A stretch of DNA of 64,000 nt from Symbiodinium natans (GCA_905221605.1 CAJNDS010002109.1:172501-236500), one strand, 5' to 3'. Shown: positions 42,003 to 53,017, counted from the stretch's first letter. Made by a program: numbers and translations. Notes: generated from the sequence alone by a model not told the origin.

Positions 42003-42235
42003 GGGGTTTAGGGTTTAGGGTTTGGGGTTTGGGGTTTGGGGTTTGGGGTTTGGGGTTTGGGGTTTGGGGTTTAGGGTTTAGGGCCTGAGGTTTTACTAGT
42101 AGGGTTTAGGGTTTAGGGTTTAGGGTTTGGGGTTTGGGGTTTGGGGTTTGGGGTTTGGGTTTTGGGGTTTAGGGCCTAAGGTTTTGCTCGTAGGGTTTAG
42201 GGTTTAGGGATTGGGTTTTAGGGTTTAGGGCTTAG
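42003..42235 (+). repeat. TTTGGGG array, duplicated
   Basis: Two similar blocks (42003-42085, 42095-42180), each TTTAGGG then TTTGGGG then TTTAGGGCCTGAGG/TAAGG-TTTT, so an about 100-bp segment was duplicated. Confidence 0.9.
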
Positions 42236-42370
42236 GGGCTAGGTTATCTCTGTTCGGGCTACTACTGCATGAGGCATGGCTGGCTGGACGAAGTTGGACG
42301 ACAGGGGCTTGGCGAGCTTGGCGCAGGGCTTCCCTGACACGCTGTGTCTCGGCCTCATTAGAAGTCCAGT

Positions 42371-42490
42371 AATTGCTTAAGAACTCCCACCAAAAAATGT
42401 TCTTCCTTATAAGGATTATAAGGGCAAAATATAGGATTATCATTTTTTGATGTTTGTTTTCTGGGGGTGGGGGTTCTTGAGCAAATGGTA
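42371..42490. mobile_element. TIR element, family G
   Basis: TAATTGCTTAAGAACTCCCA at the left; GGGGTTCTTGAGCAAATGGT at the right. Confidence 0.75.
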
Positions 42491-42844
42491 CCTTCTTGGG
42501 CTTGGGGTCTTCGAGCTTCAGGTTCCAGGGTTCATGGGTTCTCGAGGTTTCGTTTGGAGGTGTAGGGTTTAGGGTTCAGGGTTTCGGGTTTAGGGTTTAG
42601 GGTTTAGGGATGAAGTTAGGGGTTGAGGATTCATTGAGGGTATACGGATCAGGTTTCAGGGTGCAACTAGATTCCGCCTCCTATGGTCACCCCACCTTCT
42701 GCTCTTTGCTTTTCTCCACAACCCGAACCTCAACCTTCAACCCTCCGTCCGCCCTCTCCCTCCCTCCCTCTCCCTCGCCCTCCTCGCTCTTTGGCCTTTC
42801 CCTCTTGCGCTCGCAGTATAACCCTAAATCCGGAACCCTAAACC

Positions 42845-42986
42845 CTTAACCCTTATAACCCTTAACCCTTATATAACCCTTATATAACCCTTATATAACC
42901 CTTATATAACCCTTATATAACCCTTATATAACCCTTATATAACCCTTATATAACCCTTATATAACCCTTATATAACCCTTATATAG
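42845..42986 (-). repeat. 11-base array CCCTTATATAA
   Basis: About 12 units mixing the CCCTTA heptamer core with TATA. Confidence 0.97.
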
Positions 42987-42999
42987 CCCTCAGCCCTTA

Positions 43000-43255
43000 A
43001 CCCTCGAAAATACACATCGCAAAGAGTGGTGCTATTGTTCAGGAGTCAGGAGGGCCGGCTGTGGGCTTCCGGGGGTTTGAGGGTCCAGGGGGATCCCGGT
43101 TTTGGAGTACGGTCAAAACTTATGATAAGAAAGGTTCGAAGGTCCACCAGAGTCTGCGACATTTCTTAACCAGGCAGATGTATTAAGAAAGGTAGATTTG
43201 AGGCGAGAGTCTTGAAAACATTTCTTATTCAACCTGACCAACCCTTTGCTTTCTC
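43000..43255. other. AT-rich left flank of the inverted minisatellite
   Basis: Unique. Contains AGAGTCTTGAAAACATTTCTTA, loosely repeated on the far side at 44201-44240. Confidence 0.5.
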
Positions 43256-43774
43256 CGCCCTCCAGCCCTCCAGCCCTCCAGCCCTCCAGCCCTCCAGCCC
43301 TCCAGCCCTCCAAGCCCTCCCTCCAAGCCCTCCAGCCCTCCAGCCCTCCAGCCCTCCAGCCCTCCAGCCCTCCAGCCCTCCAGCCCTCCAGCCCTCCAGC
43401 CCTCCAGCCCTCCAGGTTTCAGCCCTCCAGGTTTCAGCCCTCCAGGTTTCAGCCCTCCAGGTTTCAGCCCTCCAGGTTTCAGCCCTCCAGGTTTCAGCCC
43501 TCCAGGTTTCAGCCCTCCAGGTTTCAGCCCTCCAGGTTTCAGCCCTCCAGGTTTCAGCCCTCCAGGTTTCAGCCCTCCAGGGACCAGCCCTCCAGGTTTC
43601 AGCCCTCCAGGTTTCAGCCCTCCAGGTTTCAGCCCTCCAGGTTTCAGCCCTCCAGGTTTCAGCCCTCCAGGTTTCAGCCCTCCAGCCCTCCAGCCCTCCA
43701 GCCCTCCAGCCCTCCAGCCCTCCAGCCCTCCAGCCCTCCAGCCCTCCAGCCCTCCAGCCCTCCAGCCCTCCAAA
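43256..43774 (+). repeat. Minisatellite arm 1: CCCTCCAG and CCAGGTTTCAGCCCT
   Basis: Eight-base CCCTCCAG units enclose about 18 copies of a 15-base unit (GGTTTCAGCCCTCCA). All three frames stay open, giving false ORFs of over 300 codons. Confidence 0.97.
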
Positions 43775-43823
43775 GATTTGGGAGCAAGAAAGGATTCAGA
43801 TTGACAGGTCTAGGAGGGGGACC

Positions 43824-44128
43824 CTGGAGGGCTGGAGGGCTGGAGGGCTGGAGGGCTGGAGGGCTGGAGGGCTGGAGGGCTGGAGGGCTGGAGGGCTGGA
43901 GGGCTGGAGGGCTGGAGGGCTGGAGGGCTGGAGGGCTGGAGGGCTGGAGGGCTGGAGGGCTGGAGGGCTGGAGGGCTGGAGGGGTGGAGGGGTGGAGGGG
44001 TGGAGGGGTGGAGGGCTGGAGGGCTGGAGGGCTGGAGGGCTGGAGGGCTGGAGGGCTGGAGGGCTGGAGGGCTGGAGGGCTGGAGGGCTGGAGGGCTGGA
44101 GGGCTGGAGGGCTGGAGGGCTGGAGCCT
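43824..44128 (-). repeat. Minisatellite arm 2: inverted CCCTCCAG units
   Basis: About 38 GGGCTGGA units, the reverse complement of arm 1, with a short GGGGTGGA block. Arms 1 and 2 form a large inverted repeat with an about 50-base spacer. Confidence 0.97.
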
Positions 44129-44129
44129 T

Positions 44130-44420
44130 GCAAAAAGGCCATTCAATTTGTAATTACGTTTGGGTTGCGATTCAGACTCTGAATATAATTATTTTTCTCA
44201 ATTCGAGAGTCTAATTTCTTGCTTCATAAAATTTCTTAACACAAAGTTCCACCGTACTATACTTTAATACTTTTTTCCAGGGTCTACTGTTGGGTTTTGG
44301 AGTATGGGGGGTCGAGGGTCCGCCGTAGAAGTTTCGGGGTTTCAGGTTCTCAAAGCTTTCAGAGTCGATGGGGCTCGTGTCACGAATTTTATCTGAACAT
44401 GTCTGTCTGAAGCCTTTAAA
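44130..44420. other. AT-rich right flank of the inverted minisatellite
   Basis: Unique sequence; no gene recognised. Confidence 0.4.
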
Positions 44421-44526
44421 CTTTTGAACTAGACCCTAAACCCTAAACCCTAAACCCTAAACCCTAAACCCTAAACCCTACAACTACCTAAAACTACCCA
44501 AACCCTACACCGAACTTTGACACAGG

Positions 44527-44570
44527 GAAGCCATGGCCTCAGCTGAAATGGCCCACGGCTCCTCGCCCCT
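44527..44570 (+). CDS. LRR-like exon (weak)
   Basis: Reads EAMASAEMAHGSS, similar to the GLAALAxGLP step. Borders not settled. Confidence 0.4.
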
Positions 44571-44662
44571 AAACCCTAAACCCTAAACCCTAAACCCTAA
44601 ACCCTAAACCCTAAACCCTAAACCCTAAACCCTAAACCCTAAACCCTAAACCCTAAACCCTC
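44571..44662 (-). repeat. CCCTAAA array
   Basis: Thirteen heptamers. Confidence 0.98.
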
Positions 44663-44674
44663 AAGTGAGCCCAG

Positions 44675-44717
44675 GCGCAAGCTGACCCTGAACTGCTTCA
44701 TCCATGCCAAGACGACG
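44675..44717 (+). CDS. LRR gene exon
   Basis: Reads RKLTLNCFIHAKTT; LxLNC is the LRR strand. Acceptor CCAG, donor GTCATA possible. Not joined in phase to the next exon. Confidence 0.5.
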
Positions 44718-45538
44718 GTCATAGGAGTTCGGTTTCTGAGTCTTTTGGGAATATTTTTGTTAGTTTTTGGGTAAGAATCTCAGAAGCTTAGGGGTTCTTG
44801 GGAATTTTTTCTGGGGGTACGGTAGTTCCTAAGAAGCAGCTACAGTTATGATTTTTGCTAGGGTTCCAAGTTCCGCAAAAGAGTTTAAGGTTTCAGGCTT
44901 TGGGGTTTCAGGGTTGGGGGTCTAGTTTCCAGAGGGGTTGGGTGTTCACAATTTTAGGCGTAAGTTGCTGGATTTAGGGGCTGCAAGGGTGTCAGGATGT
45001 CCCTGATGTCCAGGGTTCCCGACCCCTAAACCGTTTTGGGGTAGAGGGCTTTAGGGTTTAGGGTTTAACACCCTGGGCCCCGAGCCCGTTGCCCTTAGCC
45101 CTAGGCCCTAACAAAGCCCTGCAATGCTACTCGTAAAACCTAAACCCTAGTGGGATGTTTCCAATACCCCTTTCAACTATGAATTACTCCTTATCAGTCC
45201 CCTTTTTTTGTCCTTGCGATCAAGTTTACAGAGAACACAAAGGATAACCGTTATCCTCAAGTGATTGGTAGGGGATTTGCAGAATTTCCTGGTTTTCCTA
45301 ATCCTAACACCCCTAGAGCCCTAAATGAAACAGGGTTTATATTACTGTTATTGATGAGCGTATATAAGGTTCCTTGAGGGCTCCTTCACAAAGCAAGAGC
45401 GGAAGCCCACTCTAAACCTTAAACCCGGAACCCGAAACCCTAAACCCTAAACCCTAAACCCTAAACCCTAGACCCTAAACCCTAAACCCTAAACCCGACA
45501 CACCCTCTGGGGGTAGCCGCGTTCTTTTGCGCATGGAG

Positions 45539-45622
45539 GAGACGCTGGCTTGGCCACCCTGGCGTCTCACCTGGGCAGAATAACTTTGCTGGACCTCAAC
45601 TTCAAGACCAACCGGCAGATTG
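45539..45622 (+). CDS. LRR gene exon
   Basis: Reads DAGLATLASHLGRITLLDLN, then FKTNRQI and one base; one whole repeat. Acceptor TGGAG, donor GCTCCT. Joined to the next exon: RQI-GDAGLAAL. Confidence 0.85.
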
Positions 45623-45730
45623 GCTCCTCGCCCGGGTGGGTTTGAGGTCTACGGAGCCCTAACTAAACCTCAGTCCGAAACCCTTCAAACCTAAATCCGA
45701 GAATATGGCAACCCTCATGTAGCAGCTGTT

Positions 45731-45922
45731 CTTGTCTGTCTCTCTCTCTCTCTCTCTTCCTCTCTCTGTCTCTCTCTGTCTCTTTCTTGCTCTTTCTTGC
45801 TCTCTTTTTTTCTCTCATTCTCTCTCTTTTCTCTCTGTTTCTCTCTCTTACTCTCTCTTTCTTTCCGTCTTTCTCTCTCGCTTTCTCTCTGTCTCTAGTT
45901 TCTCTCTTTATCTCTTTCCTGC
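45731..45922 (+). repeat. CT-rich microsatellite
   Basis: Imperfect TCTC repeats. ORFs here encode only Leu/Ser or Arg/Glu strings. Confidence 0.95.
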
Positions 45923-46029
45923 TTCTTACCACTCACGCCTCTCCATCTGCTCCATGCAAGGATAGAATTGCACATGACGTTCCTACCCTTGTTGTGACTG
46001 AAATTTTCAACAAAGCCTGGCCTCCCTGA

Positions 46030-46310
46030 GGAAACTTTAGCCAACAATGGATCTACATCCGGGTCTCAGTTAATACACGTAGTGCGCTATTTCGTAGGCA
46101 AATGCAAGCACGAGCCCAATCCGTTTGCTTATCTGACTGTTCCACTCCATTGCGTGATTATGACAATGAAGCTGGCCCATGGCTTAGACGGAACGCTTGA
46201 GATTTGATACCCATGACGGTCACAAGATTCAATCAAGCGCAAATTCTCATGCACTTGTTTTCGGGTAACCGACCAAATGCGTGCTGCTACATCCTCAACC
46301 CTGAACCCTC
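46030..46310 (-). other. Coding-like stretch, unknown
   Basis: On the minus strand (46297 down to 46129) a 55-codon open frame reads ARIWSVTRKQVHENLRLIES and ends in TAA. Mixed composition is protein-like. No family recognised and no splice context. Confidence 0.25.
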
Positions 46311-46326
46311 TGGAAAGAAAACTTGG

Positions 46327-46432
46327 CAGCCCAGTGGTACCCTTTTCCCTTTTTTTGGGTTCTGGGTTCCCTTATAAAGTCACCAACCCCAAAAAGGGTG
46401 CCTTTATTGTAACATGGTTACTGGGCTACCAG
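46327..46432. mobile_element. TIR element, family B (reference copy)
   Basis: GCCCAGTGGTACCCTTTTCC at the left; ACATGGTTACTGGGCTACCA at the right; TTCCCTTATAAAG in the centre. Confidence 0.8.
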
Positions 46433-46699
46433 GAAAAGTTTCCGGCTCAAAGATGAGCATGCGATCAGGCGAGGGTCTTCTAGAAAGGCAAGTCGTCTGA
46501 CTGTTTCGTTAATATCTGCTTTAACTGTCAAAGAGGGGGCGGGGGGTATTTATGAAACAGGCTGGAACCAAAAACCCCGGACCCAAACCCCAAAGCCCAA
46601 ATTGTAAACCCTAGACCCAAGCCCGAAACCCAAGCCCCAAACCCAAAACCCGAAACCCAAACGCTTGGTGCTCCTCAGGCAAACCCTGAAACCCAGCAA

Positions 46700-46805
46700 C
46701 CACCCTAAACCCTAAACCCTAAACCCTAGGCCCTAAACCCTAAACCCCAAACCCCAAACCCCAAACCCCAAACCCTAAACCCTAAACCCTAAGCCCTAAA
46801 CCCCC
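46700..46805 (-). repeat. CCCTAAA/CCCCAAA tract
   Basis: Blocks of each type, directly before the next LRR exon. Confidence 0.95.
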
Positions 46806-46809
46806 CAAG

Positions 46810-46869
46810 GGGACGCGGGGCTAGCGGCCCTGGGCACGTCTCTGCCGAAGTGCCTGGAGACGCTCCGCG
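46810..46869 (+). CDS. LRR gene exon
   Basis: Reads DAGLAALGTSLPKCLETLR and one base. Acceptor CCAAG, donor GCGCGG. The next exon gives LETLR-GLVLDSC. Confidence 0.85.
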
Positions 46870-46904
46870 GCGCGGGCGGCACGTGGAGTTCTTGTTCGGG
46901 GTTC

Positions 46905-46985
46905 GGAGGGTTTAGGGTCTGGGGGGTCTGGGGGGTTTAGGGTTTAGGGTTTGGGGTTTGGGGTTTGGGGTTCAGGGTTTAGGGG
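46905..46985 (+). repeat. TTTAGGG/TTTGGGG tract
   Basis: 5' half of the intron after the preceding exon. Confidence 0.9.
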
Positions 46986-47679
46986 GATCGTAGGGCTATT
47001 TTTGGGAGGGTTTACGTAGGGTTGACGGTTTATGTAGTGTTTGTATAGGGTTTGTAGAGGGTTCAGAGGGTTTAGGGGCCTTATAGGGGTTAGAGGGACT
47101 ATCGGCATTACAGGGGTTAGGGTTTGGGTTTTGAGATGGCTTAGCAGGCATTCGGGACGCTTTGTTCTTAACATCCGCATGGTGTCCAAAACTTTGTCTC
47201 CTCCCTATCCCTACAGTAAGCCGTCCGTCCTAAACCTTGTAATCCCTGAATGGAGGAAATCCTGAGCCTGGGGTTTAAGGACCCAAAGCCCCTACCCAGG
47301 GCGCAATGCAAATCATCTTAGAGGGTTAGGGTTTAGGGTTTAGGGTGTAGGGTTTAGGGTTTAGGGTTCAGGGTTTAGGGACGCAGGAAGGGAGCCCATT
47401 CAAGAGCCCGAGCGGCAAGAACGCCAGCGTCCTGCGAAGTGCCCACTGTCAATAGCGCGATGTCTCACGTTGTGCGGTTCCCCAGAGAACCAGAACTACC
47501 CGAAAGCCCTGGACCGCCCAGGCCCCCCCCCCAAAAAAAACAAAAAACAAAAGAAGAAAGCAAAGTAATAAACAACAGTTCTAGTAATAGTAATGATAAG
47601 AATGATAATGAAGCAACAAGGAACAAAGAACAGCAGTACCCAAAACCTAAACCCTATTCCAGGCCCCCACGAAGATACC

Positions 47680-47780
47680 TCTGTGGTGCCTTACTGTAAC
47701 TTTAGATCCTTAGCCTTTTCGGGTTTATTCGTTTTCTGCCTTCAGCTAAATAGTTAATTTACAACTACCCTACTAAGTGC
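47680..47780. mobile_element. Repeat element, family D
   Basis: CTCTGTGGTGCCTTACTGTA to CTACTAAGTG. It ends 18 bases before an LRR exon, close to the likely branch site and acceptor. Confidence 0.8.
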
Positions 47781-47798
47781 CCCCCAAGAAGATACCAG

Positions 47799-47882
47799 GC
47801 CTGGTGCTGGATAGCTGCACCGGCTTGGGGGACAGGGGCCTGGCCGCCCTGGCGGACGGGCTGCCTCCCAGTCCACGCCTTG
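47799..47882 (+). CDS. LRR gene exon
   Basis: Reads LVLDSCTGLGDRGLAALADG, then LPPSPRL and one base: a whole, near-consensus repeat. Acceptor CCAG, donor GTTTGC. Confidence 0.88.
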
Positions 47883-47904
47883 GTTTGCGGGAGAGTCCTT
47901 GAGG

Positions 47905-48015
47905 GGTTTAGGGTTTAGGTTTGGGGTTTGGGGTTTTAGGGTTTGGGGTTTAGGGTTGGGGGTTTGGGGTTTGGGGTCTAGGGTTTGGGGTTGGGATTTG
48001 GGGTTTGGGGTTTCA
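47905..48015 (+). repeat. TTTAGGG/TTTGGGG tract
   Basis: 5' half of the intron. Confidence 0.9.
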
Positions 48016-48304
48016 GTTAATTTTTTTTTGTGTTCTCCTTTTTCTTGTGTTTGGGACAGGAAGCACGGGGTGATGGCACGGGAGCAATCCCAATCCTATG
48101 ACCCTATGCCCCCAAACCCTATATGCCATATCTGCTAACACTGTAGCCGACTACCCGGTTTTATCTTGCTAAGAAAACAGGCCCGTAACATCTTCCAAAT
48201 GAAGGGCAGTTCTTCTTCTTTTCAGTTCATCTTCCGGGTAGTCACATATTTTTTCACGGTATCAACAGGGCCACCCGAACTAGCAAGCAGCAACATGTAA
48301 TCTT

Positions 48305-48394
48305 AGAAATTTGGCAAGAATTCCCATATTCCCCTTATAAGGAAGAATATTCTACATTTTGCTTAGGGGGGGGGGGTTCTTAAGCAGAAAGTCC
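48305..48394. mobile_element. TIR element, family G (diverged)
   Basis: CCTTATAAGGAAGAAT centre and GGGGGTTCTTAAGCAGAAAG right end. AGAAAGTCCTTTTTGG beyond it is inverted at 48663-48679, before the next family G copy. Confidence 0.6.
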
Positions 48395-48499
48395 TTTTTG
48401 GATCAACGCCTTTAAATATGAGGTTTCACCCAGTAGAGAAGCGTCTTCGGCATGAGCCTCTCAGACCCTTGAGGCAGCTACGGCCCTCTTTGAACCCCC

Positions 48500-48582
48500 A
48501 AGCCCCAAGCCCCAAGCCCCAAGCCCCAAGCCCCAAGCCCCAAGCCCCAAGCCCTAAGCCCTAAACCCTAAACCCTAAACCC
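48500..48582 (-). repeat. CCCCAAG then CCCTAAA array
   Basis: Nine units then four. Confidence 0.96.
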
Positions 48583-48668
48583 TGATGACACAGCAGACCA
48601 GCAAGCCTGGCAGCCAGGCTTCAAAGGCCGAAGCCCCCAACCCCTCAAAGGGTTTCGGGCTCAAGAAG

Positions 48669-48797
48669 GACTTTCTGCATAAGAATCCCCCCCAAAAAAA
48701 CCAAAAAAATAGAGTATTCTTCCTTACAAGGGGAATCTGGCGATTCTTGCCTTGTTTGTAACACTGTGTTTTTGGCGGGTTCTTAAGCAAATAGAAG
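48669..48797. mobile_element. TIR element, family G
   Basis: CTGCATAAGAATCCCCCCC at the left; GGGTTCTTAAGCAAATAGAA at the right. Confidence 0.7.
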
Positions 48798-48841
48798 AGA
48801 GGGCGTACTCTTTCCAGAGCCTCACCCAGTCAGCGCACAAG

Positions 48842-48875
48842 GCTTGAAGAAGCTGCAGCTCTTCCTGAACGAGCG
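48842..48875 (+). CDS. LRR gene exon
   Basis: Reads LKKLQLFLNE and two bases. Acceptor CAAG, donor GCGCGG. Joined: FLNE-RCPVGDGGLSALA, correct LRR register. Confidence 0.8.
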
Positions 48876-49324
48876 GCGCGGCTGCAATCAAAGAGCAGAA
48901 AACCCTAGGGTTTAGGGTTTAGGGTTTAGGGTTTAGGGTTTAGGGTTCAGGGTTTCGGGTTCAGGGGTGTAGGGTGTAGAGTGCAGGGTGGAGTGTTGAG
49001 GGTTTAGGGTTGAGAGTTTAAGTTTAGGGGGTGGAAGTTGCCCTCAACCCAAAGGTCCCCCTTTTACTAGACCCCCCCAACACCCGGTACCCCCAGGGTT
49101 GCAAGTCATCCTAAACCCTAAACCTCTGAAACCCTAAGCCCTCAACCCTAAACCCTAAACCCTAAACCCTAAACCCTTAACCTCTTAAACCCTAAACCCT
49201 AAACCCTAAACTCTAAAACCCTACCGCTGGAAGTTGGAGATGCCCCAATCCCATGTCTAACATGTCCTGGGTGCGCCAAGTTCTTGCGGGGTTTTAGGGC
49301 TTAGCAGCTTTCTGGAAGCTGCAA

Positions 49325-49395
49325 AGTTAGGGTTTAGGGTTTAGGGTTTAGGGTTTAGGGTTTAGGGTTTAGGGTTTAGGTGGTTTAGGGTTTAG
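49325..49395 (+). repeat. TTTAGGG array
   Basis: Seven to eight perfect heptamers and one broken unit. Confidence 0.95.
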
Positions 49396-49460
49396 CACGT
49401 TTTGGGGGCTTTTGAACTCAGCAACTAAGTTCCGAAGGTTGAGTTCGATGAGACCATGAA

Positions 49461-49620
49461 CCCCCAAACCCTAAACCCCTTAACCCCCCCAAAACCCCCC
49501 TTAAACACCCTTAAACCCCCTTAAACCCCCTTAAACCCCTTTAAACCCCCTTAAACCCCCTTAAACCCCCTTAAACCCCCTCACACCCCCTTTAAACCCC
49601 CTTAAACCCCCTTAAATCCC
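49461..49620 (-). repeat. CCCCCTTAAA array
   Basis: About 13 units of ten bases. Confidence 0.95.
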
Positions 49621-49629
49621 CAACTGAAG

Positions 49630-49669
49630 GTGCCCTGTGGGGGATGGTGGCCTGTCTGCCCTGGCACAG
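49630..49669 (+). CDS. LRR gene exon
   Basis: Completes Arg, then CPVGDGGLSALAQ. Acceptor TGAAG; GC donor (GCCAGG) proposed. It could extend to about 49710. The exon that should follow (LPxSLxxLxL) is not found before 51955. Confidence 0.75.
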
Positions 49670-50939
49670 GCCAGGCCTGTGACGCCAGCGAAGCACTTGA
49701 AGCCTCCAGGGCTTCTGGGTTCAGGTTTCAGGGTTTCAGGGTTTAGGGTTTAGGGTTTTAGGGTTTTAGGGTTTAGGGTTTAGGGTAATTTAGGGTTTAG
49801 AGTAGTTTAGGGTTTAGGATTTTGGGTTTAGGGTTAGGGTTTAGGATTTAGGGTTTAGGGTTTAGGGTTTCATGAGTTTCTGTTTCATGGGCTGAGGGCG
49901 GATGGGTTGAGGGTGGATGGGCTGAGGGCTTAATCAGATTGATTCAGGGTTTGGGGTCTAGGGCTTAGGGTTTAGGATTTAGGGTTTAGGGTTTCGTTTT
50001 TACGCTTCAGGGTGTTAAGAAAGGGATAGGCCGCAGGGCCAAACCCTCCGGAAGCCGCTTCGGGATGCTATTGCGCAGAATCTTGACCCTGAACCCTCAC
50101 CCTTGAAGAGTTTAGGGTTTCGGGGTTGAGGGTTTAGGGTTTAGGGTCCTACTAAAATCCTAAGCCCTCCGCCCCCTTTGCCCTGGAAGCATTGAGAAGT
50201 AAGGAGGCTCCTTAAGACAAAGGGCATCAGCCAACTTCCCATGCCCTTGGCCCACCCTCAACCCTAAACCCTAAACCCGAGCCCAAATCCAAGCCTGGAT
50301 TGATGTCCTGTTCGGAAGGCACTGCCCTCCGAGCTCACGCACCTCGTGACTTGGCGTTTAGGGAAAAGGTTTAGGGTTTAGGGTGTCTACAGGGCTTCGA
50401 GACGCCGATGTCCCTGAAGTCAAGGGCCTCGCTGTAAACCACAGCTGCGATATCCCTAAACCCCAAACCCTAAATCCTAAACCCTAAACCCTAAACCCTC
50501 AACCCTGATTGAGGGTTTGTCCCAAATCGAGTGAGATTGGGGTCTTTGGCCAACCTTTAACTGATAACCCCAAACTCCAAACCCTAAATCCTAAACCCTA
50601 ATGCCCTAAGCCCTCAACGGTTTAGGGCTTAATTAGGGTGTTAGGTTTATTCAGGGTTTGCTTCTGCTTCAGAGGGATATGGGGGGGGGGGGGTGGCGGG
50701 GGGTTTGGGGATAAGCTTTGGTTTAAGCGGATCGCTCATGCAAGTTTAAGGGCTCTTTAGGGTGTAAACTCGTAACGACGAGGTCCATGCCGACAACCGC
50801 CGGGCCCCTTGGACCGGCTCTTTGAAAAGAGCCAGGTCTACCTACTGTCTGGGGTGGGGCAGCCAGTGGAGGAAGACCAAGGCCCTTCAACAGATGTACA
50901 CGACTTGCTTGGAAGAGCCAGGGCTGATGCCTTTGGAAA

Positions 50940-51120
50940 AGGTCGACCCTAAACCCTAAACCCTAAACCCTAAACCCTAAACCCTAAACCCTGAACCCTG
51001 AACCCTGAACCCTGAACCCTGAACCCTGAACCCTGAACCCTGAACCCTGAACCCTGAACCCTGAACCCTGAATATTAAAACCCTGAACCCTAAACCCTGA
51101 ACCCTGAACCCTAAACCGCA
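50940..51120 (-). repeat. CCCTAAA then CCCTGAA array
   Basis: Six heptamers of the first type and about 14 of the second, with a short break at 51072. Confidence 0.97.
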
Positions 51121-51459
51121 CCTGGGAGCAAGACAGGCCCATGGCTGGCCAAGCAAAAACCTCCGCCCCTGAAGTGGGGCTGCCACAGCTTTGTCGATGA
51201 CCATGAGCTTGGAAAGCTGATGCCATGGTGGACTAGGTGAGTCTTGAAGCCTGCGATCCCAGGTCGTTGCGCAAGTTAGGGTTTAGGGTTTAGGGATCTA
51301 GGGGTTTAGGGTTTAGGGTTTAGGGTTTAGGGTTTAGGCAGGAGCTGATCCCGAAACCAGGAGAGGCACCAGCGCCATCCTCGCCCGCCCGACTTTCGCC
51401 CCCTTCCGCTAGAGAAGAACCCCGTCATGCCACCCAAACACATCCCCACTGTACTCCAC

Positions 51460-51480
51460 CCCCCCCCCCCCCCCCCCCCT
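51460..51480 (+). repeat. Poly-C run
   Basis: About 20 C. Confidence 0.9.
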
Positions 51481-51586
51481 TGCTAACTTCAAAATGCCAA
51501 ATCTCCCGCCCCCTCCAAGCCGCTTCAAAGAAAAAAACCTCCGCACTACAGTAAAACCCTACAACCCCAAAACTAACCCCCCCAAC

Positions 51587-51840
51587 CCTAAACCCTAAAC
51601 CCCCTAAACCTAAACCCTAAACCTAAACTAAACCCTAAACCTAAACCTAAACCCTAAACCCTAACCTAAACCCTAAACCCTAAACCCTAAACCCTAACCC
51701 TAAACCCTTAAACCTAAACCCTAAACCCTAAAACCCTAACCTAAACCATAAACCCTAAACCTAAACCCTAAACCCTAAACCCTAAACCCTAAACCTAAAC
51801 CCTAAACCCTAAACCCTAAACCCTAAACCCTAAACCTAAA
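51587..51840 (-). repeat. Mixed CCCTAAA/CCTAAA array
   Basis: Heptamers and hexamers interspersed, unlike the pure arrays elsewhere. A CCCCCTAA octamer block follows to 51905. Confidence 0.95.
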
Positions 51841-51954
51841 CCCACCCCCTAATCCCCCTAACCCCCTAGCCCCCTAACCCCCTAACCCCCTAACCCCCTA
51901 ACCCCTTAACCCCCAGCCCCCAACTCCTCAAACCCAGGAACTCTCTTTCCGCAG

Positions 51955-52017
51955 CTGCGCGTCCCTCGGCGACGGCGGCCTCTCAGCACTCGCCCACCGC
52001 GCCTCGCGATCTTTGAG
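51955..52017 (+). CDS. LRR gene exon
   Basis: Reads CASLGDGGLSALAHRASRSL and two bases. Acceptor TTTCCGCAG, donor GCCGTT. Joined: SRSL-SLLSLALAEL. Confidence 0.85.
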
Positions 52018-52068
52018 GCCGTTTTAGGGGTCGGCTCTCTAGATGAAGGCTGCGGGTTGGGGGTTAAC

Positions 52069-52247
52069 TCCCTCTCTCTCTCTCTCCCTCTTTATCTGTC
52101 TCTGTCTCTGTCTCTGTCTCTGTCTCTGGTACTTCGGAATGGGTTTAGGGTAAGCTCTCTCTCTCTCTCACTCTCTCTCTCTTCTCTCTCTTTCTCTCTC
52201 TCGCTCGCTCTCTCGTTATCTGTCTCGCTCGCTCTTTCTTTATCTCG

Positions 52248-52279
<32 letters not shown>

Positions 52280-52321
52280 CGCTCTCTCGTTATCTATCTC
52301 GCTCGCTTTTTCTTTATCTCG

Positions 52322-52353
<32 letters not shown>

Positions 52354-52455
52354 CGCTCTCTCGTTATCTCTCTCGCTCGCTCTCTCTTTATCTCTCTCTC
52401 TCTCTCTCTGTCTCTCTCTGTCTCTCTCCGTCTCTCTCTCTCTCTCTCTCTTGCA
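52069..52455 (+). repeat. CT/CTCG microsatellite
   Basis: TCTC units with CTCGCTCG blocks, itself a tandem repeat of about 100 bp. TATG-type repeats follow at 52535-52640. Confidence 0.96.
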
Positions 52456-53017
52456 TAGTTTATACATCGTCGGCCGGTTCAACTCTGTCACGCCCGCATT
52501 TTGTGTACAGTACTTCGGGTTATGGTTAAGGGCAAATCATGTATGTACGTGTGTATGTAATGTATGCATGTATGTATGCATGCACGTATACATTTATGTA
52601 TGTCTGATGTATGTACGTATGAATGCATGTATTTCCTTTTGGTTATGGTTTAATGCTTGTTCCTCTTTATTATCGCTTTAGGCTCAGGGCTAAGTTTGAA
52701 GTGTTTGGGGAATAGGCTGTTTAGAGTGTGTGTTCGTGGTGTTGGGCTTTGGGCTGTAGACTTGTAGAAAGCATTAGCCCTGCCCTAAATCCTAAACCGT
52801 AAACCCTAAATCCTAAGCTGTAGGGTTTACGACGCAAGCTTGGGCTGGGCAGGGCTGTGACACCCAAACCCCTTGAAAGCACCTGATAGACACACTGCAA
52901 GCACCCGAACCGACGTCTGATCCTCAAACGCTTAACCCCCTAAACCCGTTTCCCAAATCCTGCGCCCCAAAGCCCTAACATAAACTTCCAAACCCTATAA
53001 ACCCGAATCCCCGACTG

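Noticed and set aside
43212-44214. Open frames over 300 codons rich in Leu-Gln-Pro-Ser or Gly-Trp-Arg
   Set aside because: All frames of the 8- and 15-base repeats are open on both strands; these are repeat translations.
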